64,000 bases of DNA. Source: Natronocella acetinitrilica (GTDB taxonomy: Bacteria > Pseudomonadota > Gammaproteobacteria > Nitrococcales > Aquisalimonadaceae). The notes beneath the pieces were generated by a model, which was not told where the DNA came from, ran no database searches, and was given only the letters and a program-made list of their open reading frames with translations. The translations under genes and the position numbers were made by a program. Positions 44,201 to 52,756 of this stretch are shown in pieces. The stretch's first letter is position 1, and each line of letters starts with the position of its first letter. The stretch is taken from the NCBI RefSeq assembly GCF_024170285.1, contig NZ_JALJXV010000001.1:558001-622000 (forward strand), written 5' to 3'.

Positions 44201-44460
44201 CCGATGCGCCGCTGGTGTTCGATCTGGTGGATATGAAGCTCGGCCGCTCGGTGGGTGGCTGCGTCTACCACGTGGCCCATCCTGGTGGGCGCTCCTACGA
44301 AACTTTCCCGGTGAACGCCTTTGAAGCGGAGTCACGGCGAATCAGCCGTTTCTGGGAGTGGGGCCACAAGGCCGGCGTTCCCGCACGACCGGGAGGTGAG
44401 CAGCAAGCCGATGACCTGGTGCACACGCTTGATCTGCGGCGGGAGGGGCAGCATGACTGA
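41272..44460 (+). CDS. Large transglutaminase-like protein with DUF2126 domain, catalytic
   Basis: 1062 residues. An N-terminal beta domain (Bact_transglu_N, HYTAYQFDRPVRLSPHLVRL) and a transglutaminase/cysteine protease-like core carry the triad Cys180 (IGSCRDSGW), His (DLHAWAEVYIPG) and Asp (WVGLDPTSG). A 750-residue DUF2126 region follows, with LTMGGEPTFVS, GGGNHVTLGG and PSLSYLFSGLFIGP. No signal peptide. It probably cleaves or forms (iso)peptide bonds together with the ATP-grasp partners. It is followed by a paralogue overlapping by 8 bp. Confidence 0.88.
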   Translation: MAIHVGIEHYTAYQFDRPVRLSPHLVRLRPAPHARTPLHHYKLHIEPADHRIYWQQDPFGNFLARVVFPEPVERLVIDVRLTAELTVINPFDFFVEQYAEHYPFRYDALLNHALEPYFEVGESGPLLQEWLRKVDRRRRPIVHFLVELNQMLQQDIGYTVRMEPGVQTCEQTLGRAIGSCRDSGWLLVQILRHLGFAARFVSGYLVQLRSDEKSLDGPSGPEADFTDLHAWAEVYIPGAGWVGLDPTSGLFAGEGHIPLACTPDPVSAAPVTGFSDPCQVSFDFHNKVTRVHEDPRVTYPYDDDQWQAVQALGRRVDAELDALDVRLTMGGEPTFVSIDDMEGAEWNTEALGKDKRHRAGILLRRLQQRLAPGALLHFGQGKWYPGEPLPRWALGCFWLDGEPLWSDERLIADEQAQAMRGVEDAAAFAQALADSLGIRQDWVAPGYEDWLHYLWKEASSPVDANDIVLPWARQFRDDLSLALARGLDAPIGYAVPLRWDTGTKRWAGGPWRFGRDAMYLLPGGAPMGFRLPVHDLPDEDLDHAPGGPPSSADAPTVIKVPRTALCVEARDGQLRVFMPPLESLDHYRDLLASIEQTAAKLGLPVLIEGAEPPSDPRLQVFKVTPDPGVIEVNIHPAANWDQLEDTTVTLYEEARQARLGTEKFMLDGRHTGTGGGNHVTLGGATPEHSPLLRRPDLLRSLVTYWQRHPSLSYLFSGLFIGPTSQAPRVDERGDQAVLMLERALASITAETNPSTVDRALRNCLADLVGNTHRSEFSIDKLYSPDSPTGRLGLLEFRGFEMPPHPRMSLAQMLLLRVMVLHFWKQPCHGPLVRWGMLLHDRYLLPHYVWEDFSEVIGELNAAGYPVRLEWFEAFQEFRFPVYGRVRYQGVELELRMALEPWPVIEDRSSVQSTSRSVDSSAERLQLRCSGFDAERFRVTCNGRPLPLQATTTPGVFVAGVRYKAWAAHHGFHPTAETDAPLVFDLVDMKLGRSVGGCVYHVAHPGGRSYETFPVNAFEAESRRISRFWEWGHKAGVPARPGGEQQADDLVHTLDLRREGQHD

Positions 44461-47400
44461 CAGCCAGGTGCCACGCATCGCCCTGCGACATCGTCTCGAC
44501 GCCCGTTTCGACCGGCCGGTGCGCCTGTCGACACATTGGCTGCGGCTTCGCCCCGCGCCCCATTGTCGGGCCCGTATAGAGGCCTACAGCCTGAGGGTGT
44601 CGCCGGAAGCGCATTTCCTGAACTGGGTGCGAGACCCCTTCGAGAATCACCTGGGTCGCCTGGATTTCCCCGAGCCGGTCAGCCGCGCCGAGGTGGATGT
44701 CGAGATCATTGCGGCACTGGAGCCAGCCAATCCCTTTGACTTCCTGCTGGAAGGCGAGGCCACCGCGCATCCGTTCGATTACCCCGAGCAGTTGCGCAAG
44801 GAGCTTGCCCCCTACCTGCGTCCCGTGCAGGGCGGTGACCGTCTGGCGGGCTGGTTGGCCGGTCTGGATCGCTCAGGCATGGCGACTCTGGACCGCCTTG
44901 ATACCCTGATACGCCACTTGGCCGGGCAGTTCCAGCTGCTGCCAATGGTCGCCGCGGCCGTGGCGCCACCGGACCTGGACACCGTACTTGCCGATGGGGC
45001 CGGCAGCGCCCGGGATCTTGCCTGGTTGCTGACCGCGGCTTTGCGGTCACTGGGGCTTGCGACGCGCTATTGCTCCGGTTACCACGTCGCACTGCTGGAT
45101 GATGACGATGACCAGGCGCGGATCCACGCCTGGGGCGAGGTCTACCTGCCGGGTGCAGGCTGGGTTGGCCTGGATCCGAGCCTCGGCCTTTTTACGGCGG
45201 AATGCCACATCCCGCTCGCCACCGCACCCAACCCCGGCCGCATGCAGCCGCTGTCCGGCTATCGCGAGGCCTGCAACGAGACGGTCACGGAAGAAGTGAC
45301 CGTGCGCCGCCTGTTGCCGAAGGCGTCAAGCTGGCCCTACGCGGATGTGGAGTGGCAGCGCATACGCGCGGCCGGCTCAGCCGTCGATCAGTGCCTCGGT
45401 GGCCAGGGCGTGGCCCTGGCCCAGGGCCTGCGCATGGCCTTGACTCGGGATGACCCGGGCCGGACCCGGGAGTGGTCGGTGACTGCCCAGGGGCCGGACA
45501 AGTGGCGGCTGGCCAATCGGCTTCTGCGCTCCTTGCGGGATGCACTGATGCCAGGCGCTGTCCTGCACCTGGCCCAGGGCGACTGGTATGGTGGCGAGCC
45601 CCTGCCGCGCTGGCGACTGCTGTGCATCGGGCGCAGCGACCAGCGCTCGCTCTGGCACAGGCCGGATACGCAGGACAGGCCACCACCGGATATTGCGCCA
45701 GCGGAAGAATTGGCGCGATTCACCCGCCTGCTGGCAGGGGCACTTGGCTTGCCGCCCAAGTCCTGGCTACCTGCCTGGGAAGATCATCTCTACGCCCTAC
45801 GGGCCGAAGGCGGCGAATCGGTGGCCAGACCGTCGCCCGAAATCCTGCGTGACCCCGTGGCCCGGCAGCGGCTCGCCGCAGAGCTTGCCGGGCAGGTCGA
45901 CAGCGCCAGTGGCCATGTCCTGCCGTTTGCCTGGCATGCCCGGGAACAGGTCTGGGAGACCGGGCCCTGGGCGACGCGCCGTGGACGTATCTGCCTGCTG
46001 CCAGGTGACTCCTCCATGGGCTATCGCCTACCGCTGAACGAGCTTCCCGTGGCGGAGACCCCCCTGCGCAAGGCCATGCCGCCCGTGTCCCCCTGGGATG
46101 CCTTGCCCGACCTTGGCGAGTTGGCGACGTCCCCCCAGCCGGCCCCGCGGTCGGCGGTGACAACCTCGCCGGGCACCGCCCTGTGTGCCCAGTGCCGGGA
46201 TGGGGTGCTCTACGTGTTTCTGCCACCCACCGCCGACGCGGAGCAGTATCAGAGCTTGCTCCATGCGGTGCAGACGGCGGCGGACGGCATAGCCCTGCCG
46301 GTCATGGTGGAGGGCTACGAGCCGCCGCAGGATCCCAGGCTTCGGCGGCTCGTGCTGGAGCCTGAGACCGGCATACTCCATGTCGATCTGCCGCCTGCCA
46401 ACGACTGGGAGCAACTGGAGTCATGGATCCGCTGCGTGCACGAGGATGCCGGGCACCTTGGCCTCGTGGCCGGGCTGGCGCGGGACAGCGGTGGTCTGGA
46501 TGTCATCGGCCAACGCGCCGTCTGGACACTGGGTGGCCCACGACCGGCGGACAGCCCGCTACTGCAGCGTCCCGGTCTGCTGCGTTCACTGATTCGTTAC
46601 TGGCAGCGGCACCCCAGTCTGTCCTACCTGTTTGCCGGCCCTCGGGTTGGTCCCGATTCCTGGGCACCACGACCTGATGAAGGCCGGGAAGACGCGCGCT
46701 ACCAACTGGAAATTGCGCTGGAGCGGCTGCCGGAGTCTTCGCCGAATCGGCCCTGGATCGGCCACCGTGTCCTCTCGCATCTGCTGGTTGATCCCACCGG
46801 TGATCCGGATCGGGCCGAGTTCTGCATCAATGCCCTGTTCCCGGCCGGCGATGGTGGCAATCGCCTTGGCCAGATCGCGCTGCAGAGCTTCGCGGTGGCT
46901 GTGCATCCGCAGTTCGCGGCGTTGCAGGGTCTGCTTCTGCGGGCCATCGTTGCCCACCTGGTGGCACGACCGGAGCATCGGCCATTCGTGGACTGGGGAA
47001 CGGCCCTGCATGACCGCTATATGCTGCCGCGTATCCTCCAGGACGATCTGGACAGCGTGCTCAAGGAGTTGCGCGGCACCGGCCAGGTGCTTGACGACGC
47101 CTGGTTCCAGCCGCTGGTGGACAATGCCTTCCCAAGGCTTGGCACGGCCCGCTTGCATGGCGTGAGCCTGGAGTTGCGGCCGGCCCTTGAACCCTGGCCG
47201 GTGCTGGCGGAAGAGTCTGCGGGTGGGGCCATGACACGCTTTATCGATCCGGCCATGAGTCGGCTGCAGGTTGAGTTGCGTGGTTACACGCCAGGGCGTC
47301 ATCGCCTGCTCTGTAATGGCCGTCCGGTGCCGCTGCAACCCACCGGCGTGCGGGGTGAGGCCGTCGCGGGCGTGCGGTTCAAGGTGTTCGATCCACCCTC

Positions 47401-47734
47401 CACACTTTACCCTGCCGTGCCATCGGTGGAGCGCCTGAGCTTCGAGCTGATGGATGCCTGGCGTGGCGAGCGCATGGGTGGCCTCAACTATTTTCCGCCG
47501 GTTCCGGCGGGATGGGACCGGGCCGAGACGACCCATGCCGCACCCTACATGCCCTGGACTGTGGCCGCCGGGCCGCCCACGGATCAGGCCGGGGCGGCAC
47601 CGGTGCTTAATCGCGAGCGGCCCGGCGGGCGGGTCGAACCCTTGTCGGATGCGCCCATGGAGCAGCCCGTGGGCGAGCCGCAGTTCGACCCGGATTTCCC
47701 CTACCTGCTTGATCTTGGCGACACCCGCCGTTAG
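44453..47734 (+). CDS. Transglutaminase-like DUF2126 paralogue with catalytic Cys replaced by Ala
   Basis: 1093-residue paralogue of the preceding protein with the same domain order. At the catalytic position the sequence reads GAGSARDLAWLL, with Ala186 where the partner has Cys180. The His (RIHAWGEVYLPG) and Asp (WVGLDPSLG) blocks remain. In the DUF2126 part, the GGNHVTLGG block of the partner becomes RAVWTLGG and several charged positions differ. ATG 44453 (GGGAGGGG upstream) overlaps the end of the first gene. It looks like a non-catalytic subunit, perhaps a partner in a heteromer. Confidence 0.85.
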   Translation: MTDSQVPRIALRHRLDARFDRPVRLSTHWLRLRPAPHCRARIEAYSLRVSPEAHFLNWVRDPFENHLGRLDFPEPVSRAEVDVEIIAALEPANPFDFLLEGEATAHPFDYPEQLRKELAPYLRPVQGGDRLAGWLAGLDRSGMATLDRLDTLIRHLAGQFQLLPMVAAAVAPPDLDTVLADGAGSARDLAWLLTAALRSLGLATRYCSGYHVALLDDDDDQARIHAWGEVYLPGAGWVGLDPSLGLFTAECHIPLATAPNPGRMQPLSGYREACNETVTEEVTVRRLLPKASSWPYADVEWQRIRAAGSAVDQCLGGQGVALAQGLRMALTRDDPGRTREWSVTAQGPDKWRLANRLLRSLRDALMPGAVLHLAQGDWYGGEPLPRWRLLCIGRSDQRSLWHRPDTQDRPPPDIAPAEELARFTRLLAGALGLPPKSWLPAWEDHLYALRAEGGESVARPSPEILRDPVARQRLAAELAGQVDSASGHVLPFAWHAREQVWETGPWATRRGRICLLPGDSSMGYRLPLNELPVAETPLRKAMPPVSPWDALPDLGELATSPQPAPRSAVTTSPGTALCAQCRDGVLYVFLPPTADAEQYQSLLHAVQTAADGIALPVMVEGYEPPQDPRLRRLVLEPETGILHVDLPPANDWEQLESWIRCVHEDAGHLGLVAGLARDSGGLDVIGQRAVWTLGGPRPADSPLLQRPGLLRSLIRYWQRHPSLSYLFAGPRVGPDSWAPRPDEGREDARYQLEIALERLPESSPNRPWIGHRVLSHLLVDPTGDPDRAEFCINALFPAGDGGNRLGQIALQSFAVAVHPQFAALQGLLLRAIVAHLVARPEHRPFVDWGTALHDRYMLPRILQDDLDSVLKELRGTGQVLDDAWFQPLVDNAFPRLGTARLHGVSLELRPALEPWPVLAEESAGGAMTRFIDPAMSRLQVELRGYTPGRHRLLCNGRPVPLQPTGVRGEAVAGVRFKVFDPPSTLYPAVPSVERLSFELMDAWRGERMGGLNYFPPVPAGWDRAETTHAAPYMPWTVAAGPPTDQAGAAPVLNRERPGGRVEPLSDAPMEQPVGEPQFDPDFPYLLDLGDTRR

Positions 47735-48051
47735 CCCGTGTCCCGTGCACTTTGGTGCCCAGGGCAAGGACGGGTTGTGGGTGCGGCCCCCAGAGACACG
47801 TCGTAAACCCGTCCATGGGGGCTCGTATGCGAGGTCCCTCTCGCATACGGTCTCTGAGCGCCGCACCCACAACCCGTCGCCAGACCGCATGCCCCTGAAG
47901 TGGTAGATACCTCGCTTTCCGGGAGCCATACCGATTAGTATTGGACGTTCGGTTGCCACGATTCTGGCGTCCGACGTGTGGTCGTCGGAGACGGGCACCA
48001 ACGAGAATCTGGCGCGTGGCACGGTGAGTGCAGCCACGGCGCCGAGACGAC
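47735..48051. other. 317-bp intergenic region with palindromic repeat E
   Basis: Repeat E fills 47769-47878. The remaining 170 bp up to the ATP-grasp fusion gene is of average composition and contains no supportable gene; it may hold the promoter of the second ATP-grasp set. Confidence 0.6.
47769..47878. repeat. Variable-stem palindromic repeat, copy E (reverse orientation)
   Basis: The outer stem pairs 47769-47796 with 47851-47878 (26 of 28 bp). Read on the minus strand it has hairpin 1 CGTATGCGAG/CTCGCATACG, hairpin 2 CCCATGGACGGG and TTTACGACGTGTC. Hairpin 1 has the same stem sequence as copy B although the outer stems differ. Confidence 0.9.
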
Positions 48052-50652
48052 ATGCAGGCTGCTGGCACCATGGCGGTAATCCCCGAGTCCCCCTTGCTGC
48101 GCGATTATCCGCCTCCTGCAGGCCGGGTAGACGAGATGCTGCTGGCGGATGGCAGCATCCGCGAGAGCTGGCGCTACCTTGCCGAAGCCCTGGAAGGCCT
48201 GGGCCCGGATGCCCTGCGGCAGCGCCATCAGCAGGCTCGTCGACTGCTGCGCGAGCGGGGCGTTACCTATAACGTCTATGGCGACCCCCAGGGAAGTGAG
48301 CGGCTCTGGGAACTCGATCCCGTGCCGCTGGTGCTCTCCAGCGATGAATGGGCCGAAGTGGAAACCGGGCTTCATCGACGCGCGGAACTGTTCAACCTCA
48401 TCCTCCGCGACATCTACGGGCCCCAGGAATTGATTCGCCGTGGTGTGCTGCCCCAGGAACTGGTCTATGCCCACCCCGGATTTCTGCGGCCCTGCCACCC
48501 CTACAGTGATGCCACGGAGTATCCGCTGACCCTGTACGCGGCGGACCTGGCCCGTGGAGCGGACGGGCGCTTCTGCGTGGTGGGTGATCGCACCCAGTCT
48601 CCCTCCGGCGCCGGCTATGCGCTTGAGAACCGGGTCGTGATGACCCGCATCCTGCCGAGCCTGTTCCGGGAGTCGAGGGTGCATCGCCTGGCCCTGTTTT
48701 TCCATCAACTGCGCGGGGCGCTGGCGGAACTGGCGCCGAATCGCGACGAGGACCAGCCGCGGGTCGTACTGCTGACCCCCGGCCTGATGAACGAAACCTA
48801 TTTCGAGCATTCGTTTCTGGCCGGATACCTGGGCTACACCCTGGTGGAAGGTGGTGATCTGACGGTGCGGGACGGGCGCGTGTGGTTGCGCTCCATGCGC
48901 CGGCTGGAGCCGGTGGATGTCATCCTCCGACGGCTCGATGATGATTACTGCGACGCGGTGGAATTGCGCCGCGACTCCATGCTCGGCGTCCCGGGGCTCA
49001 CCGAGGTGGTGCGCCGCGGCCGCGTGGCTGTTGCCAACCCGCTCGGTGCGGGTGTGCTGGAAAATCCCGCGCTCAAGGCCTATCTGCCCGCCATATCCAG
49101 GTTTTTCCTGGGGCGGGATCTTGACCTGCCGTCGGTCAGAACGTGGTGGTGTGGCGATCCGGAGTCGTGCCGTTACGTGCTGGACAACCTGGACAAGCTG
49201 GTCATCAAGAGCATCTACCGGGGCGTCGGGCAAAGCCCGGTATTCGGTGCCGCGCTGGGCGACGATCAGCGCCGGGCGCTGGCCGAGCGCATCCGCGCCC
49301 GACCGCAGACGTACGTGGGCCAGGAGCACGGCCAGCTTTCGTCGGTGCCGGCTTTGTCGGAGACGGGGTTGAGCCCCAGGCCTGCGGTAATGCGCACCTT
49401 CATGGTGGGGCGCAAGGGTGGCTATAGCGTGATGCCCGGCGGTCTCGCCCGCGTGGCGCCCAGCATGGACAGCCTAAGCGTCTCCAACCAGGTGGGTGGT
49501 CTGTCCAAGGACATCTGGATCCAGGCAACAGAGCCGGTCCGTGAAGTCAGCCTCATGCCCAGTGTTTCGGAAACCTACAGTGGTTCGGAGGTCCGGGTCA
49601 TGCTGCCGCCGGCGGCATCGGAAAACCTGTTCTGGATGGGGCGCTACGCTGAGCGCGCAGAGCTGTCCATTCGGATGCTGCGGGCGGTATTGCGCCTGCA
49701 CCGCGCCGTGGTCGAGTACGACGACTGGGTGGACCAGCGGGTGCTTGGCACGCTCCAGCAGGCGCTCACCCGGGTGACGGCGACCTTCCCCGGATTCGCC
49801 GGGCCAGAGGCCGAAGCGCGCATGGCCGACCCAATGCCGGAGCTGTCGTCCCTTGTTTTCGACGGCCGGCGCACCGGCACGCTGGCGTTCAACCTGCACG
49901 CCATGCTGAACGCCGCCAATGGGGTGCGTGACCGCCTGTCCACGGATACGCTCCGGGTGCTGACCACCATTCGGATGCGGCTTTCCAGCGCCCGCTCGTC
50001 CAGTGATCTGGTGTTCCGCGATCTGCCCGCGGAACTCGATGAGCTCATTACGCTGCTCGCTGCTCTGCGCGGTCTGGAGCAGGACGGCATGGTCCACGGC
50101 CAGGGCTGGCGCTTCCTCGATATGGGGCGGCGTATTGAGCGCGGCCTGCTCACGGGCACACTGCTGCGGGCGACTCTCCTCACCCCCGTGGATGCCCGTG
50201 TCGAGCCCGGTATGCTGGAGGCCTTGCTTGGTTGCCTTGAGAGCCTGGCCGCCTATCGGCGCCAATATCACGATGCGCCCAGGGTCGATACCGTGCTGCG
50301 GCTGGTGCTTGTCAGTGAGGTCAATCCGCGCGCCCTCGGTTTTCAGTTAACCCGTCTCGTCGAGGCGCTGCACAGCCTGCCAAGCGATCAGCAGGAGCCC
50401 GATGTGTTGAGTGTCGAGCAGCGCCTTGTTCTGGAGGCGCAAACCAGCCTCAGGCTGGGTGATTGTGCAAATCTGGCCGAGCCATCCGGAGATCCCCTGG
50501 AGCGCGCCGCGCTGAGACAGTTGCTGGAGCTGGCCGGGCGAGATCTGCAGGCCGCGGCGCAACAGCTGGCACTGTCCTACTTCACCGACCAGGAAGGACC
50601 CCGACCGCTGGGTGAGCCCTCGCCGGGCAACGTGGCAGGGGCATCGCAGTGA
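48052..50652 (+). CDS. Fused circularly permuted ATP-grasp and alpha-E protein
   Basis: 866 residues joining what are separate genes at 38825-41226. The N-terminal part (about 1-500) is the ATP-grasp module with VTYNVYGDPQ, GDRTQSPSGAGYALENR, ILRRLDDDYCDAVELR and KSIYRGVGQSPVFGA. The alpha-E part starts near residue 525 with AASENLFWMGRYAERAE. In the nucleotide loop region the fused protein has KSIYRGVGQ where the stand-alone protein has KPANESGGYG, so they are distinct subtypes. ATG 48052 is chosen; GTG 48028 and ATG 48070 are alternatives, none with a clear ribosome binding site. It overlaps the next gene by 4 bp. Confidence 0.85.
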   Translation: MQAAGTMAVIPESPLLRDYPPPAGRVDEMLLADGSIRESWRYLAEALEGLGPDALRQRHQQARRLLRERGVTYNVYGDPQGSERLWELDPVPLVLSSDEWAEVETGLHRRAELFNLILRDIYGPQELIRRGVLPQELVYAHPGFLRPCHPYSDATEYPLTLYAADLARGADGRFCVVGDRTQSPSGAGYALENRVVMTRILPSLFRESRVHRLALFFHQLRGALAELAPNRDEDQPRVVLLTPGLMNETYFEHSFLAGYLGYTLVEGGDLTVRDGRVWLRSMRRLEPVDVILRRLDDDYCDAVELRRDSMLGVPGLTEVVRRGRVAVANPLGAGVLENPALKAYLPAISRFFLGRDLDLPSVRTWWCGDPESCRYVLDNLDKLVIKSIYRGVGQSPVFGAALGDDQRRALAERIRARPQTYVGQEHGQLSSVPALSETGLSPRPAVMRTFMVGRKGGYSVMPGGLARVAPSMDSLSVSNQVGGLSKDIWIQATEPVREVSLMPSVSETYSGSEVRVMLPPAASENLFWMGRYAERAELSIRMLRAVLRLHRAVVEYDDWVDQRVLGTLQQALTRVTATFPGFAGPEAEARMADPMPELSSLVFDGRRTGTLAFNLHAMLNAANGVRDRLSTDTLRVLTTIRMRLSSARSSSDLVFRDLPAELDELITLLAALRGLEQDGMVHGQGWRFLDMGRRIERGLLTGTLLRATLLTPVDARVEPGMLEALLGCLESLAAYRRQYHDAPRVDTVLRLVLVSEVNPRALGFQLTRLVEALHSLPSDQQEPDVLSVEQRLVLEAQTSLRLGDCANLAEPSGDPLERAALRQLLELAGRDLQAAAQQLALSYFTDQEGPRPLGEPSPGNVAGASQ

Positions 50653-51530
50653 AGTATCGGGTCACGCATCGCACCGACTATGTCTACAGCGCCCCGGTGG
50701 CTCTTGGCTACAACGAGGCCCATCTCACGCCGCGTGGTGATCTTGGGAGGCAGCGCGTGTTAAGCCACCGTGTCGAGGTGGATCCACCGCCGGCGTATAC
50801 GTCCCGGCGACTGGATTTTTTCGGTAACGAGATCTTCTATTTCACCCTGCAGCGGCCCCATAGCCGCCTCACGGTGACCGCCGTAAGCGAGGTGGAGCGC
50901 TTTGGTGATGAGCCTGAACTCTATCTCGCTTCCGGGATGAGCTGGGAGGAGGTAGTCGCCGCGACGGCGGCTGATCCGAGCCCGGAAGGGCTGGATGCCA
51001 GGGCCTACCTGCTGGATTCACCGCTCATCGAGCCGTCTCCGGACGTGGTGGCCTACGCCGCCGAGTCATTCAAGCCTGGCCGGGGATTTTCACAAGCGGT
51101 GGGGGATTTCATTCAACGGATCCATCGCGAGTTCGCATTTGATCCGGCTGCCACCAACGTGTCGACCCCGGTGAGCAAGGTCTTCGAGGCGCGGCGCGGT
51201 GTCTGTCAGGATTTCGCCCATCTGGCCATTACCGGGTTGCGGGGGCTGGGGGTCGCGGCACGGTATGTGTCCGGTTACCTGGAGACGTTGCCGCCACCGG
51301 GACAGGCGAAGCTGGTGGGTTCCGATGCGTCCCATGCCTGGGTGGCGGTGTTCGAACCGGGGGGTGGCTGGCGGGAGTACGACCCCACCAATGACATCAC
51401 GCCCTCGCAGCAACACATTGTCACCGCCATCGGTCGCGACTACACCGACATCAGCCCCATTCGTGGCGTGGTGTTCGGAGGCGGTGGCACGCAAAAGACC
51501 AAGGTCGCGGTGGACGTGGAGCGGATTTAA
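50649..51530 (+). CDS. Transglutaminase family protein (short, catalytic)
   Basis: 293 residues. An N-terminal beta domain opens with YRVTHRTDYVYSAPVALGYN, then the transglutaminase core with Cys in RRGVCQDFAHL, His in DASHAWVAVFEP and Asp in WREYDPTND. All three catalytic residues are present. No DUF2126 region. The ATG overlaps the stop of the fused ATP-grasp/alpha-E gene, so the two form the usual ligase-transglutaminase pair. It ends 140 bp before a REP-like repeat pair. Confidence 0.9.
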   Translation: MKYRVTHRTDYVYSAPVALGYNEAHLTPRGDLGRQRVLSHRVEVDPPPAYTSRRLDFFGNEIFYFTLQRPHSRLTVTAVSEVERFGDEPELYLASGMSWEEVVAATAADPSPEGLDARAYLLDSPLIEPSPDVVAYAAESFKPGRGFSQAVGDFIQRIHREFAFDPAATNVSTPVSKVFEARRGVCQDFAHLAITGLRGLGVAARYVSGYLETLPPPGQAKLVGSDASHAWVAVFEPGGGWREYDPTNDITPSQQHIVTAIGRDYTDISPIRGVVFGGGGTQKTKVAVDVERI

Positions 51531-51670
51531 GGAAGCGCTGAAGTATTCACGCCGCCGCGCTCGAGTCCGGTTTTCGTTCGTGGCAAGGAGCAAGGTGTCG
51601 CAGGTAGTGGTTCTACCTGCTAGCCCTTATCCGGGAACGGAGTTTAGGGTGGCCTGGCCACCGCTGAATC

Positions 51671-51756
51671 GGTGCGTTACGGCCTTCGGCCTAACACACC
51701 CTACATTCGGCCGTGCCTCTCGTAGGGTGTGTTAGCGCGCAGCGCGTAACGCACCA
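51671..51756. repeat. Inverted pair of REP-like elements
   Basis: The left element (51671-51704) is GGTGCGTTAC-GGCCTTCGGCC-TAACACACCCTAC; the right element (51722-51756) is the same 35-mer as 16585-16619. The left copy keeps the ends but has GGCC-TTC-GGCC as inner stem instead of GCGC-type, so the stem varies while its pairing is kept. It lies between convergent genes and may help end transcription. Confidence 0.85.
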
Positions 51757-51792
51757 TTCACTGAGCGCAGCAAGGCGCGCCAAGCCCCTCCA

Positions 51793-52719
51793 TCACGCCA
51801 CCGCACGCTGCCTGGGGACGACCCGCAGATGGCCACCGGTACAGGCCCCGGGCAACTTGTTGATGCGATCGGCCACTGCCAGCAGGCGCTCCATGTCGAT
51901 GCCCGTGCGAATGCCGCCGCTCTCCAGGGCGAACACCAGATCCTCGGCGGCGGTGTTGCCGGTGGCTCCTGGCGCAAACGGGCAACCGCCCAGGCCGGAG
52001 GCGGATACATCCAGATTGCGCACCCCCGCCTCGTAGGCGAACAGGGCATTGGCCACGCCCATGCCGAAGGTGTCATGACCATGGAACGCCCAGTCCCGGC
52101 CGTCGGCGTCGAACTCCGCCATGATGCGGTTGAAGCGCTCGCGCACCTGGTAGGGATTCGCCCGGCCGGTGGTGTCGCACAGGGCAATCTCTGCAGTGGG
52201 TGCGATGGAAAGCGCCTGGTCCACCGCATGCCGCACCTGATCGGTGGAGACGGGGCCGTCGAAGGGGCAGTCGAAGCAGGTCGCGATGGCGACCCGGAGA
52301 CGCAGATCGCGACCGCCCGCCCCGAGTGAGACGAGTTCACGCAATTGTCCCAGCGACTGCTCGATGGTCTGGCGAACGTTCTTCAGGTTGTGTGCCTCGG
52401 AGGCCGAAAACACGTACACCAGTTCGCGCATGCCATGCTGTATGGCAAGTTCGGCGCCCTTTCGATTGGGCACCAGCACTGCAAGGCGCAGGCCGGGGCG
52501 CGCCGCGAAATGGTCGGCGATGGTGCCCATGTCTGCCATCTGCGGCACGGCCTTGGGGCTGACAAACGAACCGATTTCCATGCGTCGATAGCCGGCGGCC
52601 AGCAGATCCTCAATGATGGCGATCTTCTCTTCCGTCGGCAGCGGTTCGGCGATGGACTGGAAGCCATCGCGGGGTGCGACTTCGAGAATGTCGACGTCGC
52701 GATCCTTTTCGATGCTCAT
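51793..52719 (-). CDS. Hydroxymethylglutaryl-CoA lyase-like protein
   Basis: 308-residue HMGL-like TIM-barrel enzyme. Seen are the N-terminal EVAPRDGFQ (Arg and metal Asp), EIGSFVSPKAVPQMAD, FHGHDTFGMGVANAL (HxH metal ligands) and the catalytic SGLGGCPFAPGATGN. It cleaves 3-hydroxy-3-methylglutaryl-CoA or a related acyl-CoA such as citramalyl-CoA. It is 37 bp downstream of a class III CoA-transferase gene, which would supply the CoA ester, and part of the GntR-led operon. Confidence 0.87.
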   Translation of the reverse strand: MSIEKDRDVDILEVAPRDGFQSIAEPLPTEEKIAIIEDLLAAGYRRMEIGSFVSPKAVPQMADMGTIADHFAARPGLRLAVLVPNRKGAELAIQHGMRELVYVFSASEAHNLKNVRQTIEQSLGQLRELVSLGAGGRDLRLRVAIATCFDCPFDGPVSTDQVRHAVDQALSIAPTAEIALCDTTGRANPYQVRERFNRIMAEFDADGRDWAFHGHDTFGMGVANALFAYEAGVRNLDVSASGLGGCPFAPGATGNTAAEDLVFALESGGIRTGIDMERLLAVADRINKLPGACTGGHLRVVPRQRAVA

Positions 52720-52756
52720 TGGTCTGTCCTCTTGCTATGCGCCTGGCGCACGAGTA

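Noticed and set aside
46586-49329. Two long minus-strand frames across the transglutaminase paralogue and ATP-grasp fusion genes
   Set aside because: Antisense shadows of confident plus-strand genes; the translation also runs through repeat E.
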